Origin: Astropecten irregularis
Lineage: Eukaryota; Echinodermata; Asteroidea; Paxillosida; Astropectinidae
NCBI GenBank assembly: GCA_963971285.1
Contig: OZ020256.1
Span: 3,908,501 to 3,972,500 of the forward strand
Length of the DNA: 64,000 nucleotides
Direction: 5' to 3'
The notes under the pieces are model-generated. The model did no database searches. It worked only from the letters and a program-made list of their open reading frames with translations, and had not been told where the DNA came from. The stretch's first letter is position 1, and each line of letters begins with the position of its first letter. A program made the position numbers and the translations under genes. This document shows positions 11,801 through 24,112 of this stretch, piece by piece.

Positions 11801-13215
11801 TGATAATGTCAGGCATTGAAGAATCCCAAAAAAATATTTCAGAAGTTCTGAACAGTTTTTTCTTTTTTTGTTAAAGTGAAAATTTATATTTGGTTGGTTT
11901 TAAAACGCATATTAATTTTCTTTTTATTTACATGGATACACATGTATATGTATTGTCCCCTTAAATTAAAATATATTAATTATGATTGTACATGTACAAT
12001 GTAGGCCTATATTTGTGGAGGAGGCCAGCCACCTAGATCTACAGTGTATCCATGAAAGTAAGCACTTGGCTATTGTTTGATAATCTTCTAATCTTGCTAA
12101 ATAGCCTGTGTAAAGCTGACACATGGAACAGCTGAATGATGAAACAACTTAAGCTTGTGTTTTAAATAGGTAATTGATTGGCTCCCATATGAGTGAATGG
12201 ATGGATGGTTTTGTTAACTAGAGCTTCACATTTATGCCCATGTCGATTGATGTTTTCTGAATTTCAGGATGAAAATGGTTTTATACACTTTTTCACGACT
12301 TCACATACATGTATAGTGTACATCCCCACATGTGGATAAATTGTAATCTGCTATGCACATGAACATTATGTAGTATATAAATGTACATTAGGGCTGGAAA
12401 TTAAGGTTTGGTGAGGGCAAGGCCAATTTTCCATTGCAAGGGGCACTTCCATTGGAAAATCATAATGTCTATGGAAACATTTGAAGGGGCACCAAGGCCA
12501 AGAACCAGGGGAACGAAGGCCATGGCCTCCTGTGGCCTCTGGTTATTTCCAGGCTTGGTACATTAATTGTCTCATTCAATTAGGCTTTTAGTAATGATGG
12601 CTGTTGTGGATGCGTGGGGAAAATGGCTGAAATGTAAATTGGAGAACAAAAACACACTTTGAATGAGTGGCTGTCTGAAGAGTGAAGAGATCATCGAAAT
12701 ACACAGTTGGGTGTATTGGATGTCAGAATCAACAATTAATTGATCAACTCATTTGTGTACCTTGGGTATTCAAATTATCTGCTTGAGTTTGTTTGAGTGT
12801 TGCACTGATGGGCACAGTGTACATCAATAATGCATCGAAGGAATGCAGATAACCAATTCACTGTGATCTCTCTTTATCATCAATAATAAACACAAGCTAT
12901 GGGTAACGTACTGTACACATATACGTGTTGTGCATGTTCTGGTAATCCTACTAGGTCGGGTCACGATTTGTATGCTGTTCATGTCTTCATGTTACATCAG
13001 GATACTATTACTTGTACTGTACCATTGTATTTAACGAAACCAGTACTTGATTATGAATTCTCATATAACTGGAAGTAGTAAGGTGTAGTTGGTTGTTTCT
13101 CAGAACTACATGATGTACTTTGAACCCTGAATGTGCTACTTCTTGAAAGGCCAAACTTCTGAGGACAGATAATACTGATGAATTACGTGTGCGCCGTCAC
13201 ACAATCGTGCCCCAG
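8870..13215. other. Non-coding stretch rich in TACATGTA-type dyads (probable AFF intron 1)
   Basis: No coding exon is recognisable. The outstanding feature is the density of self-complementary words built from TGTACA/TACATGTA, densest at about 10520-10640 and repeated near 10910-10930, 11340-11355, 11940-12005 and 12305-12320. TAGGCCTA-type words accompany them (10633, 12003). If the exon ending at 6377 belongs to the AFF gene, this is intronic. Confidence 0.5.
10520..10640. repeat. Cluster of TGTACA/TACATGTA dyads
   Basis: Within about 120 bp the word TGTACA or ATGTACATGT recurs many times, including GTACATGTATGTACATGTAT. Each unit is its own reverse complement, so the block can fold into many alternative hairpins. 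It resembles imperfect microsatellite expansion of a 4-8 bp dyad rather than a protein-binding array. Confidence 0.6.
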
Positions 13216-13219
13216 TTAA

Positions 13220-13720
13220 AGGTACAGTACACGATTGGTAACATACCTAAACAGATATGTTCACAGATGTTCTTCAGGATATGAAGATGGTGCTGGTAGA
13301 AACATACCTGTAGAGTATTTCCGCCTGAAATGGTGTACATGTACTTATCCAGAAAAGAGTAAAAGTAAACATCAAACATCATTTTCGACCTTGGAAAGAT
13401 ATAAAATGAGACAGCTATGGGAGACTTTTGGAGAGTCGGTCTTGAGTCAACAGCGCACGTGCAAACCATGCTTGCGCAATTGTGAGCATGCGCGCGTTGT
13501 ATTGTGCATGCGTGCGCTGTTGACTCAAGACCGACTCTCCAAAAGTCTCCCATTCCCACACAATTTGCCATAATATTTGCAACGTTTTTCGCTGTTTTCT
13601 ACTGTTTCCAATGATCAATTTCGCTGAAAATTTCACAGGCTTGTTTTTATTTCATGACAAGTCGAATTATGATCAGCTGTAGGCTGCTCGTGTCACCTTT
13701 ACCAATGTTGTACATTCCCT
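13220..13720. repeat. TTAA-flanked MITE (family B ends) interrupted by a nested foldback
   Basis: TTAA at 13216-13219 and 13721-13724. The left terminus AGGTACAGTACACGATTGG and right terminus (CCAATGTTGTACATTCCCT) are inverted relatives. The interior from 13250 to 13345 carries family A words (GTTCACAGAT, GAAGATGGTGCTGGTAGAAA, TTTCCGCCTGAAATGG). A separate 135-bp palindrome at 13418-13552 is inserted in the middle. Removing it leaves about 366 bp, close to the length of other members. Confidence 0.7.
13418..13552. repeat. Nested 135-bp foldback, TGGGAGACTTTTG family, copy 1
   Basis: Nearly a perfect palindrome: TGGGAGACTTTTGGAGAGTC...TTGAGTCAACAGCGCAC on the left is mirrored by GTGCGCTGTTGACTCAA...AAAAGTCTCCCA on the right, with a loop rich in GCGC and GCATGC. 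A second copy lies at 30213-30346 with the same ends and a diverged centre. Both strands show open frames here only because the two arms are complementary. Confidence 0.8.
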
Positions 13721-13803
13721 TTAAACTGGCAGGGTGACTACCCAGACACCATACATGGTCTTCACATTTCACCACAAGGATTTTGCATTCAGGATTTTTT
13801 TTT

Positions 13804-13823
13804 GGGGGGGGGGGGGGGGGGGG
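13804..13823. repeat. Homopolymer run of 20 G
   Basis: Twenty consecutive G followed by AGGGGAAGG. Similar mononucleotide runs recur at 30510-30523 (G), about 33019-33042 (C) and 59039-59056 (G-rich). They produce poly-Gly/poly-Pro open frames that are not genes, and they are likely sites of sequencing length error. Confidence 0.85.
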
Positions 13824-14544
13824 AGGGGAAGGATTTCCAAAGTTGGCTTGTGTGCACTGCACTGCTAAACAGGATGTCCAAATGTTGCATTTGCCATACA
13901 TGTACATTCACATGTGTACCTTCAACTACGTGCCCACATGTCGACAGCATATTCAGTTGCAATTGGAATGGAACATGCTGTCTGACAGCAGGAAAAAAGG
14001 TTATGCAGAGGACACCTGGATTGAAACCTTGTTTTACAGTCCGGTGTTGATCAGCTGATGATGTTTTGGGCTTATCAATCCATTCAATGGAGAACTAAAG
14101 TACCATTGTCATGGAATTTTAGATTCTGTCATCTGATTTTAAACTATCTTGTGTCCTACTTATTGTCATACAGGATGACTTTTTGAGGGGATAGGCCTTA
14201 TGTGTGGGTGGCACGGTGCAGCCGGCCATATCTTTGCAGCTGGCCATACTGTGCGTCAATCGATAAATCAGTGATTGAATGTCGTCATACTCATTAGGGT
14301 AACAATGGTTCGGGCCTTGGGACCTCACCTGGGCTTTTTTATTGCATAGGTGTGCAGTTTTGTTTTAATTGCACATTTTTGTGCATGCGTGCAGATAAAG
14401 ATGGGAGATACGTTAATGTACATGACCAAACCCATGCTAGGTTTCATTGTCAGACTCAGACTGAAGAGCTTTCACTTGTCTCGGTCCTTTCGATTGGAAT
14501 GGTGCTGTTGTAAACACTTGAGTGTAACGCTGTCAACTAAATTC

Positions 14545-14628
14545 GAAAGAGTTTTCCTTCCAACAAAACCGGTAAGCTGCATTTCACGAAAGAGTTTTCC
14601 TTCCACCAAAATCGGTAAGCTGCATTTC
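14545..14628 (+). repeat. Two tandem copies of a 43-bp unit
   Basis: GAAAGAGTTTTCCTTCCA...CGGTAAGCTGCATTTCA occurs at 14545 and again at 14588 with about two differences. A recent local duplication; no sign of function. The shared CGGTAAGC is not a splice donor with any coding support. Confidence 0.85.
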
Positions 14629-14813
14629 ATATTAATTTAGGCTTAATTTTTTTCAAAGCTTTTTTGTATGCTCCCAAATCAAAACTTTGAAATTGGAAAA
14701 GTAGAAACATCTGAAACCATAACACCAATAAATGGAATTTACAGACTTTTGCGTACTGTCCAAAATGCCTAAATACTGATGGTTTGTTTTACAAAGTCTA
14801 AATAATAAATGCA

Positions 14814-14955
14814 CTGCCAAACGAACAAAGATAATTGACTATTAGGGATACCACCAACGTAGAGCTGTATAGCTCAGTTGGTAGAGCAACTGTACGGTAC
14901 TCAAAAGGTCGCCGGTTCGAATCCCGCTCCAATCAATTTTTCTTTGTTCACCTTT
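14814..14955 (+). mobile_element. tRNA-derived SINE, copy 1
   Basis: Contains a tRNA-like head with an A box (TAGCTCAGTTGG at 14870-14881) and a B box (GGTTCGAATCC at 14914-14924), both typical of an internal RNA polymerase III promoter. It is preceded by the family leader (CGAACAAAGATAATTGACTA) and followed by the family tail (CAATTTTTCTTTGTTCACCT). The anticodon region is degenerate and the same unit recurs many times with leader and tail, so I call it a SINE rather than a functional tRNA gene. Confidence 0.8.
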
Positions 14956-15189
14956 CAATAAATGCACTTGGAATATTAAACTTATCAAAAATAATTGGTC
15001 GCATTGATTCAGGATTGTATAAAATTGATGTACTTAACGGCACTGGGGGCCACATGTAAACCAATCTTACCCCGATCTGGTGATATTTATGTATTTGTAA
15101 TGGAGGAATCTTACTTAAGTGTGATATTTAAGTGCTGGAGGCCTCAGGATGTGTCTGTACATGTATGCGCAGCGATATAAATTGCACTA

Positions 15190-15430
15190 CAGTATATGCA
15201 GCTCAAACCCCCTCTGGCCGTCTTGAATAGCATCTTGCATTGTGCCTGTTATGATGAGAATGCGATCCAGGCACATATCTTGGCCATACAAGTAGGGCCG
15301 GCCTGTGCGCGGTGTGTCAGCCACAACGATGCGGGTCTCCACCGTTGCATTACAGACATTGCACGGGTCGAGGTGATGTCTGAGACTTTTTCCCCGAGTG
15401 GACTTGGCTTGTAGGCCACCCCCTTCCCTC
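15190..15430 (-). pseudogene. Possible coding relic of unrecognised origin
   Basis: This patch is GC-richer than its neighbours and stays open on the minus strand for about 90 codons (peptide words RIVVADTPRTGRPYLYGQD and CLDRILIITGTMQDAIQDG). A second minus frame is also open. The first frame looks more protein-like than chance frames around it, but I do not recognise a family, there is no start or splice context, and dyad-rich non-coding sequence lies on both sides. A fossil of a transposon or captured gene is one possibility; chance is another. Confidence 0.2.
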
Positions 15431-15439
15431 CCCAGACAA

Positions 15440-17480
15440 TGGCAATACATGATACACAAAATGGATGTATTTTAGGGTGCATACTGCATGCACCATGGTT
15501 AAAATTACATTTGTACATGTATGTAGCATAGTGTCGCCAGATCATGGCTCAATTTCATGTCCACGCTTAACGCAGAATTCAGTGCTTTATAAGCCTAATT
15601 CCCTGCTTACAGGATTAGCATCAAAGTTCTACGCTAGCCGAGTTAGCGAGAAATCATAAGGTACCTGAATTACATGCGTGCACAACTGAAAATTCCTTGG
15701 TAATCCATGCAGTATGATCTCATAAGATTTCACAGAATTTTTCTGCTATCATAAGCACTGATTCTCTGTATTACTTTTAATCAGAGCTACGAAATTTGGC
15801 CCACGTCTGCTTAAGCAACATAAGGAGGACAGTGTACATGTACACTGTATGTACCTCGTCAGGGAGATTAGGGTCCCCTTTGTCGCAAGCCTATTCCCAA
15901 GCCTTGCTGCACATCCACCAAAATCCACTTCAGATTGTATGATTGCAGGATTTTGACTGACTTGGGACATACAGCTTCCAGGCCCGGCAAGGACTTGCTT
16001 GCTGGATGTTCTCTCTTTATACAGGTTTGTCCAGAGAACTTCAGGGGAGATTTATGTTCAGTGTTGGCTTTTGTAGGTCTGGGAGTAGTACAAATTACTA
16101 ATCTGGGTTTAGGGTTTTCATTTTGGTTAACATTAAAATGGCAATAGTGACTAGCGCATGTGCCAGATCTAAAAGATAAGGACCATTTTGGAGCGGAGAG
16201 AATACTTTGCCTTTAGTGCACTGGATATTGCAGTTTTGCAAAGTACTTTGGTTGAATCCATGTCACATCATGGTTGTATTGACTGCCTAGTATCAGATGA
16301 TGCAGCCTACTGTACATTATCGACTTGAAGGAACAGACGTAGATACACGTACATGTACATGCTAGAAGCAGATGTACAGTATTATGTGTCACGTCTGTGC
16401 ACAGCTCTCTGCCTTCCAGCATGTAGTCAGTAGGCCTACTAACACATTGCACATAATAATAAGGAACATACAGTACATACTGTATGACCCACACAGTACA
16501 TACTGTATGACCCGTGCAGTGTCTGATAACTTGATAATGACCCTTTTATCAATATCAGTCATTACACTGCATCCCAGCAGAAGAATGACAGATTACAGTA
16601 TGTAGACATGTACATGCTGTTTCCCGGTCAACAAAATGCAGGATGGGTATAGCTCAGTGTGGAGTGACGTCATTCCAACTCGCTGATCTTGGAGCGATGA
16701 AAACAAAGCTGCAAGTTCTATGGGTTTTAAGACAAAAAGCTGCCAGAATGGTTTAAACTTACATGTAGTATACGACTAGGCCTATACGGTACTTCAAAGA
16801 AGGATTATTGTCTGAGGAAAAACTAGGACTCGACAATGAAAGTCGTACAGAGCGCGATTTCTGCTTCTTGACAAAAATATTCGGAAAACAATTCTCGACG
16901 ATGGACGGTTTGTGTGTGATTTGTCCGTAGCTTGCGCCATCAACATGTTGGTTTTCATCGGTTGTCAAGTTCATGAGAATGAAAGTACCCGGATGTCCGC
17001 GCTGATCTATGGGCCTACATGTACAGTACAATGTACTGTGTACATGTACATGTGCACTATCACTGTTTGCTATTTAAATATAGGAATACATGTACATGTA
17101 ATGTAGACATCAGTTAAATCGAGTTACAGTATATGAACATTATGTTCATGTATTCATGCATGATTGCTCCTCATAAAACTTGATGACGTTTATACAAAGC
17201 CAAGGACACACCCCCCCCCCCTCTCACTGGTGACAATAACAAAACAATATCCAGCGGAACCCCTGTTTATATCATAATGAACAATTCATCACAGCTGAGG
17301 TTTTTTGCTAGGCATTTGTCAGCGTTTAATTTTAAAACACCTGGAATGAGACGTCATGTTTTGAGCATCTGTTGTTATTTGCTGGTATTTACGAGTTTTT
17401 GATTATTTTATATTAATCTAATGTACTTGTATTGTGAGCTTCAAATAGCCAGCAATGACAGGCTGTGATGCAAGTTACAG
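15440..17480. other. Non-coding stretch
   Basis: Nothing gene-like. Contains TACATGTA dyads (15836-15845, 16350-16360, 17015-17055), a C run near 17211-17220 and two tandem copies of a 23-bp unit at 16471-16516. Confidence 0.5.
16471..16516 (+). repeat. Two tandem copies of a 23-bp unit
   Basis: CAGTACATACTGTATGACCC occurs at 16471 and 16494, each followed by three variable bases. The unit contains the dyad CAGTACATACTG. Minor local duplication. Confidence 0.8.
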
Positions 17481-17482
17481 TA

Positions 17483-17721
17483 CAGGGCTCGAATTTTGTG
17501 AAAAAACCCACTTCTTTACTTGACCTGAACTTTTTCATCAGACCTGTGGCATTCAACTACATAGGAAAACCGTAATATCATCAATTAAGGCACCATTTTG
17601 TGTGTGCAAGGAAAACAAAATCACTAGACAGCAGGACTAGTGCAGTACACACTCGACTAGACCAGACAGACACTGAAATCACTAGACTCGGTCCAAGGTC
17701 AAGTGAATATTTTGAGCCCTG
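17483..17721 (-). repeat. CAGGGCTCGAA-ended MITE, uninterrupted copy
   Basis: Starts CAGGGCTCGAATTTTG and ends TTTTGAGCCCTG, with CAGTA directly outside both ends (17478-17482 and 17722-17726), a plausible 5-bp target duplication. The interior repeats the words TCACTAGACTCGGTCC and GACCTGAACTT. It is the reverse complement of the outer element at 32177-33363 and preserves the site that in that copy was hit by a hAT-like insertion (here ACTAGACAGCAGGACTAG). Confidence 0.75.
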
Positions 17722-20700
17722 CAGTACCAGCAGTATTTGCTATTGTTTACATGTACTAGTCTTGGTCTGGTCATGACTACGATTTGGCATACCAGTTCTG
17801 AATGTAAATGTTATGCCGCTGCATACTGCAGAATTCCCAGCATACAAACATCATTCATCACTCATAATGTTAAAGCTACTGTATGTACATGTACAATGTA
17901 CATGTAACTTTGCAGAGTAAGTGGAAAATCCTTAGTTACATGTATGTCAAGTGCGCACCATAGATATTGGAAGAATAAAACACTAGATGGGAAACTCGTA
18001 TCAGACTTGCAAGTAGGGGCGCCACCATTAATCATGTGAATTAGGCTAAACATTTTAATATTGTGTGTAAAGTTCCATTGGCTTGTTAAGTCCGTTTATA
18101 TATAGGATTTTACGTTGAGCAACATCATACAGATAAAAACATTAGTCTTTTTGCTCTGTGCTTTGCCTCATCCATGTGGCTTTTTAGCGCGCCCATGTGC
18201 AGCAAGGAAGTTTTTCTGCACAAGCAATGGCTTAGTGCGCACACGTTTGAGTGTTTTATTTTTCCTACATGTATATCTACATATGGTGTGCACATGTGCA
18301 ATACACAAACTGAAAATTCCTTGCTTATCTGTTATTAGATAGGGCCTGCTAACTGCTAAGCATGGAAATGTAGACACTTCTACAGTCTGTACTGTGCAAG
18401 TACATGTATCAATTGGCATGGTCATGGCCTTGAACATGCTAATTGGAGATTAGATGAATTGTCATCATTAATACATGTACATGAAGGAGAGGATTATGGA
18501 TTACCGGTAATTAATGGTCGTGGTTAATTGGTGTCTATTTCAAAGTCTGCCATGCATGGTGCACTTGAGCTGTACAAACCTCAATCCTATGCCTACTACT
18601 TGTTGGTCTGGGGGGAAAACACCTGATAGGAACCGATAAGATATCTTGTTTAGATTTGGCTGCGAGGGCCCCTTCCAAAATAACAACGTCCTCCAAAGCG
18701 AAAGCTTCCCTGGTTTCATTTTTGGAAATCAAACAGATTTGACTTTTAGTCAATTGCAAAATAGATCGTCAAACCATAACCAAAGGAATGATATGCCTAC
18801 AGGTACCGTACACAATTTTGAAAGCGCTGTACATGTACACTAGATTGTTTGTAGTGCACTGTACTTGATTTTTATATGTAAAGGACGGTAAATATTTCGC
18901 TGCGTAATGCCCCTTTTTAGTAAAGGCCTATACCAAAGAATGAGCAAATTTTAGTACCCTGCACGGTTCTGCTGCAGTGGATTGCCATTGTGTGCAGTGA
19001 ATGAGCTGCGCCTCGTGGTGAATACTTGATGACACGTTCATGCATTACTTATGTGCATACATGTACGTGCCTGTCATAAAGCCTTCAGGTAAGCCAGCGT
19101 GGATTGTTTCTTGGTCACGAAATCTTGCAGTCATGTATGCTGGTCGTGCTAGTATCGTCTGGTAACATGGACATGCACGCAAGTACTGATGCTACATACT
19201 GGAGGCCCGTACATTGATGCTTCAGATCTATACAATTCCTTGTCAGAGGTTTGAATCTGTCTAGGGGTAGATTTAAGGGTAGATTTGGCGAGGCTGGTTG
19301 ATACGTACATTGTGTATTACTTTCAACGTAGGGAAAATAAACCAAAATACTTGTATTTTTTGTAGTTTTTAATTAAATTCTTATAATGACACCAGCTGAT
19401 GAACAGAGGCAGACCAGCTGATCTGCTCATCACACTGTACACTGTAGATGCATCAAATTGAGAGATGTGGGTTACCAACCGATATTCATAGTGCAATGCA
19501 TGTTCTTGCCACTGGTACTTCTAGTATTTCCTCTTCATTCAAACATTCATTCATTGCGGCCAAACATGTAGGCCTACTCTCTCTCCTGAGGATGTCCAGA
19601 GCACACTGGCTGCAACGTAGAGATATTGTCTCTCACCGGTCCTTCTCAGGACCACACATCTTCTGAAAAAGAGTGTATACCGGTAATACAGTACATGGTG
19701 TAGGCCTATCCGCAAACCTTACTTGCATGTACTTCCAACATGTACTTGATTAACATTACATAAAATGTTGTATACATGTACACGATGTACGTGTGCTCCC
19801 TTATGCACATACAGTGGTGTGGTTGACAGTGACATGCGATACATACATCGAGGTCAGTGTATTAAGCTGAACTAATAGCACTTTGACCTTGCAGTTGCAC
19901 AGGCATGTGCATTCAGTACACATATTGCATTCGCAGTGCATAGACCAGTACCGAGGACAGTGTGGCAGCTATCCCAAACCCATACACTAAACCTGTGATT
20001 TATGCAATTAGAAATGACAGTTTATGACTTTGCAAATACCATAAAGCTATATTAATATGCAGTCAAGGACTCAGGTGACAGACTTGTTCCCTACCCCCCC
20101 CCCCCCATCCCAAGGCCAAGTCTATTTGGCCATAAAAGGACAAGAAAGACCTTTTGTATAATGTGCGTGTGTAGGCCTAATTTCATTTATGTGTAACTAA
20201 GTGAATTGATATTAAAACTTGAACCTTCATTCCTTTGCAGGATTTTTAACTGACCCTGAATCTGGCTGAATCTGGCAGAGTCCCAACAGCACTCAGCAGT
20301 GCAGTACTGTACACACTGGGCATATTTACACCTGTGCTTTTCCATTTTGGGCCTGGACCAAGCTTGGGTCAAATCCAAGATGCCTGGGCCCTCAACTGTC
20401 CTTAACCCTTTAATATTCCACAAACAGTTTGGGACCACGAAGGGTGTATTCCTCCCCCCTCTCTATCTTTCTCTCCCCAAACGTGTCCCGGTTGTGTGTC
20501 AGAGCATAGACCTGAGTAGACCTAGCTCTATGGTCAGATGGACTCGGATTTGAATTTTCTTCAGCTCTGCAAATTCTGTTTGTAAATCGTGTGGCTTGTT
20601 ACATACAGTAGTAATTCAGCAGATTGCAGCAGTACGGGGTATGTGTACTGTGTACAAACACATTGTTCTTTGTCAGTCATGAAGAAAGAACTTCTCTCTA

Positions 20701-22096
20701 TGGTTCATCTCAGTCATTTCAGTTCTCACAAGCAGCTCATCTTGCATTCTACCAGCAATGGCTGTGCCTTACACACTGTTCATGTACCTGGGATGTGTGA
20801 TGCTGCAAGGCCTCTGTCAATGTGTCATACCTTTTTGGCATGCATTCATCATGCCAGTGCCAGTTCACTTGAATTTACAAATAGTTAACAACCCATGCAT
20901 GTTTACATCCGGATACCTTATGCTTGTCAGTGCACTTCCGCACTTGTACTCAACACTTAAGTGACAATCATACATGTACATGTACTTGTGTATGAGGACA
21001 TGTACGGTATACTTGAAATTGGAAATTGTTTTGTACAGTTTCTGTGCACTTCATGTGTTGAAGAGTCAGTCCACGAAATTGGGGCTTGTTTTGTGATGGT
21101 GTCCCTGTCACATATGTTCATGTATTAAAGTGAACTCACACAATTCATTATCCCATACTTGATCATGATGGTGCACTTTCACTATTCTTCAAATTTATGA
21201 GAACATAGTCAATCTGCTCCTTGAACATGGAGATCTATGCACACATACCTGTCAGAATATTAATTAATACATATTGCTACATGTACATAGTTCAGTGATG
21301 TAACAGGGATGCTGTCAAAAATCTGTGCCCCAACTTTGTAGAATGACACAGAATGGATTTGTAGGACAGTCATGCAATGTAGACCTGTGGATTTCTATCT
21401 CTAGAGATGTGTACATTGTATATGTGTACATCATGTCTGCACAGTATGCATAGGGCCTACAATGACAGATCATTAGTACCTGGTTGGAGCATAACTGAGC
21501 AAATTTATATTGTCCATTATCTTCATATGAGTGCACACTTCAATATTTTCCTTCTGATTAAGATCATATCGATTGTGCCCCTTTGCATACATGTAGGCTA
21601 CATAGGGAATATTATAATGAATGTTTTATTAGTTGTCATGATGGAATAGGGACTATAGAATGATAGTGCAATAATATGGAAGCCATGTTGTTGCCCCTAT
21701 TGTATATTTGTACAGTTATTAACAGTTGTTGAAAATATTAAGTTGCACACAGAATGAGTGGCAAGGTGTCATCAGCATGTCCAGCTATTCAAATATGTGA
21801 TGGGTTAGATATCCCATTCAATATGATTAGAAAGGATTTTTTTAAAGTCTTTGTATAGTACCAGTTTGAATCTAAAACTATTTACAAGGTTCATTCTAGA
21901 AACAGTATTAGTGAATTTGTTTGTTCTGAATTGCTGGCATAGATTCAACAGAATGGCATAATTTGAAAACAACAACCAAAAATCACAAGCTAATTTCAGT
22001 TGTCAACCAAAATTACATACAAGAGCAGTGTGGACTAATTCACTCAGAGAAAATGAATAATAATACTTTTTTGTAGCTTCTTTTTATTTTATACGT
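17722..22096. other. Non-coding stretch, dyad-rich
   Basis: No coding exon recognised on either strand. TACATGTA/TGTACA words are frequent throughout (17881-17905, 18822-18838, 20970-20985). A C run lies at about 20094-20106. Otherwise I see nothing in it. Confidence 0.5.
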
Positions 22097-22305
22097 GAAA
22101 TAACCACAAGGGAAACTGACTGAGTTTTAAGTCATTGAAAAGTGAACAAAGAAAAATTGACTGGAGCGGGATTCGAACCGGCGACCTCCTGAATACCGTA
22201 CAGGCGCTCTACCAACTGAGCTATCCAGCCCTACGTTGGTGGTGACCCCAATAGTCAACTATCTTTGTTCGTTTGGCAGTCAGAAGCCATGAAACCACGC
22301 ACACA
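22097..22305 (-). mobile_element. tRNA-derived SINE, left half of a head-to-head pair
   Basis: Reverse-oriented full-length copy: tail ATAACCACAAGGGAAACTGA, then the B box complement (GGATTCGAACC), the A box complement (CCAACTGAGCTA), then the leader ending GTTTGGCAGTCAGAAGCC and CCACGCACACACCGCC. It sits about 20 bp from a forward copy at 22324. Confidence 0.85.
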
Positions 22306-22323
22306 CCGCCACACCCGAACAAA

Positions 22324-22437
22324 GAACAAAGATAGTTGACTATTGGGGTCACCACCAACGTAGGGCTGGATAGCTCAGTTGGTAGAGCGCCTGTACGGTA
22401 TTCAGGAGGTCGCCGGTTCGAATCCCGCTCCAGTCTA
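22324..22437 (+). mobile_element. tRNA-derived SINE, right half of a head-to-head pair
   Basis: Forward copy with leader GAACAAAGATAGTTGACTAT, tRNA-like head GGCTGGATAGCTCAGTTGG and B box GGTTCGAATCCC, ending about TCCAGTC without the long tail. It is nearly identical in its tRNA part to the inverted copy at 22097-22305, so the pair can form a hairpin of about 110 bp. Confidence 0.85.
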
Positions 22438-23837
22438 CTTTTTATTTTGTTAAATTGTTTTTAGTGCACAACAAACATTTTGTGTCTATGTTATCTCCGC
22501 ACACATACAGGCAGAAATTTGACCCCCCCCAAAAAAAAAAAAAAAAAAAACTACCACAACAAATGTGTTTTTGCTTCTGCCCCACTGGATCACCCCTATC
22601 CCGCAACCACCACCCCCAATGTGTGCCTTTTCAGTTTTGTACGTATTCCTTTTGACTGACTGAAGTGACGTGACATGACATCCTTGCTTTCAGTGTTGAT
22701 GACTACCGTACTAGTCTGGACTCTGGATCGACTGTGTGTGTGTGTGCGTGCTGTGCACCTGCCTGATTTGCAAGCCTGAAAACAAAACCTAATGGCCTAG
22801 CCAACCTTGGGCAGTGAAGCTCACTTCTAATTGCACTCGGTGTACATTGTACATGATGAACGTGTATATGTCCATGTATTTTCCAATATAAGAACACCTT
22901 GTTTAAAAAAATAATAAATATTTTAAGGTATCCTATTTATTAATGTATCAATATGTATCATAAATTATTAAATTTTAATTCATCAATACATACATGTACA
23001 ATGTGCATGTACAGTATGTAGGAAATTAAAAATACACATTTTTTCAAATGTCTTTTTAATAACTGTAAATTAATAAGCAATTTTAGTATCAATAAATAAG
23101 ACTGCATTTAATTACATGTATCAGCAACAGTACAATGATTTTCATCATGCATGAAACATAAAATGGCATAAAATAGTTAAATACTTAAAGGCCTAGCAAT
23201 TAAGATTGATTTAATGATTTATGATTGATCTTAGTGCTTGGTGAAACCGACTGCTGGAATAATTGCCATGTGAATTAGATGTATGTACATGTACACGCAT
23301 TTACAGGAAAACAAAAATGACCAGTGTCAATGTAAAACAAATGAGTGTCACAGACGTACTTTGACAGTGAAGTGATCTGACAGATGGTTGACACATTAAC
23401 GTGCACTGTGCTTCAGGATGAGTAAATTAACGTCATCCTTGTTTGAACCTGTTCCAACCCAACACCATGAACACAGAACGTGCCAGTCTGATTTGTCCTC
23501 GTACAACTGTATACAGTATCTACCATTGCCATTGAGTTTGCAGCCCATTGTCACTGCACTGTCATACCATGTCCTTTTGATTTCTTTGTATGGTGTATTT
23601 AAGCCAGGCAGCTGAGGTTTAGTTATAAATCCGGCGTGCGCAGAAATTGCCAGCAGAAAATACCGCACCGGCAGTTTGTTATCCTGTGCTAAATGTCTGC
23701 CCTGTGGTTTCCGCTATATGGTATCTGTATGCCAGGTCACGTACATGCAGCTTTATTGTTTCTCTTGTCGGATATTCCATGTCCTGAATGTGTTAGTGGT
23801 TTCTGATTGTCCTACTAGGAGTTAACCCGTACCTTAA

Positions 23838-24102
23838 AGGTAGTATCATACTTTGGTAAGGAACCAAAACAGAAATGTTCACAGATTTACGTATAACTTA
23901 CAGGGTATGTCAAACATACCGTTATGGTCTTTTAAAAGATCAACAATAAAAGGGAAAAGAAATACTGTGGCTGTTTTTCACTGTTTTCTAAAAAAGTGGG
24001 CACCGTATGGGACTGAAATTTTCACAGATGACCGTTACTGTATCTGTCTTGATATTTTTGCCCATGAATCTGCATTTCTTTGACAAAAACCAAAGTATGA
24101 TA
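23838..24102 (+). repeat. TTAA-flanked MITE (family A), shortened copy
   Basis: TTAA at 23834-23837 and 24103-24106. Left end AGGTAGTATCATACTTTGG; right end CCAAAGTATGATAT. Family words: ATGTTCACAGATTTACGTAT, CTTTTAAAAGATCAA, GGGACTGAAATTTTCACAGA, GCCCATGAATCTGCATTTC. The module carrying GATGGTGCTGGTAG is mostly deleted. Confidence 0.8.
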
Positions 24103-24112
24103 TTAAGGGAGC

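Noticed and set aside
14865-14935. Functional tRNA gene (A and B boxes present)
   Set aside because: The same unit recurs at least eight times with identical leader and tail and a degenerate anticodon region, so it is a SINE; the other tRNA-like hits (22.1, 22.4, 29.5, 51.4 kb) are the same family.
16471-16516. CRISPR-like repeat/spacer pattern
   Set aside because: Only two direct copies with no unique spacer, in a eukaryotic genome; simple tandem duplication.
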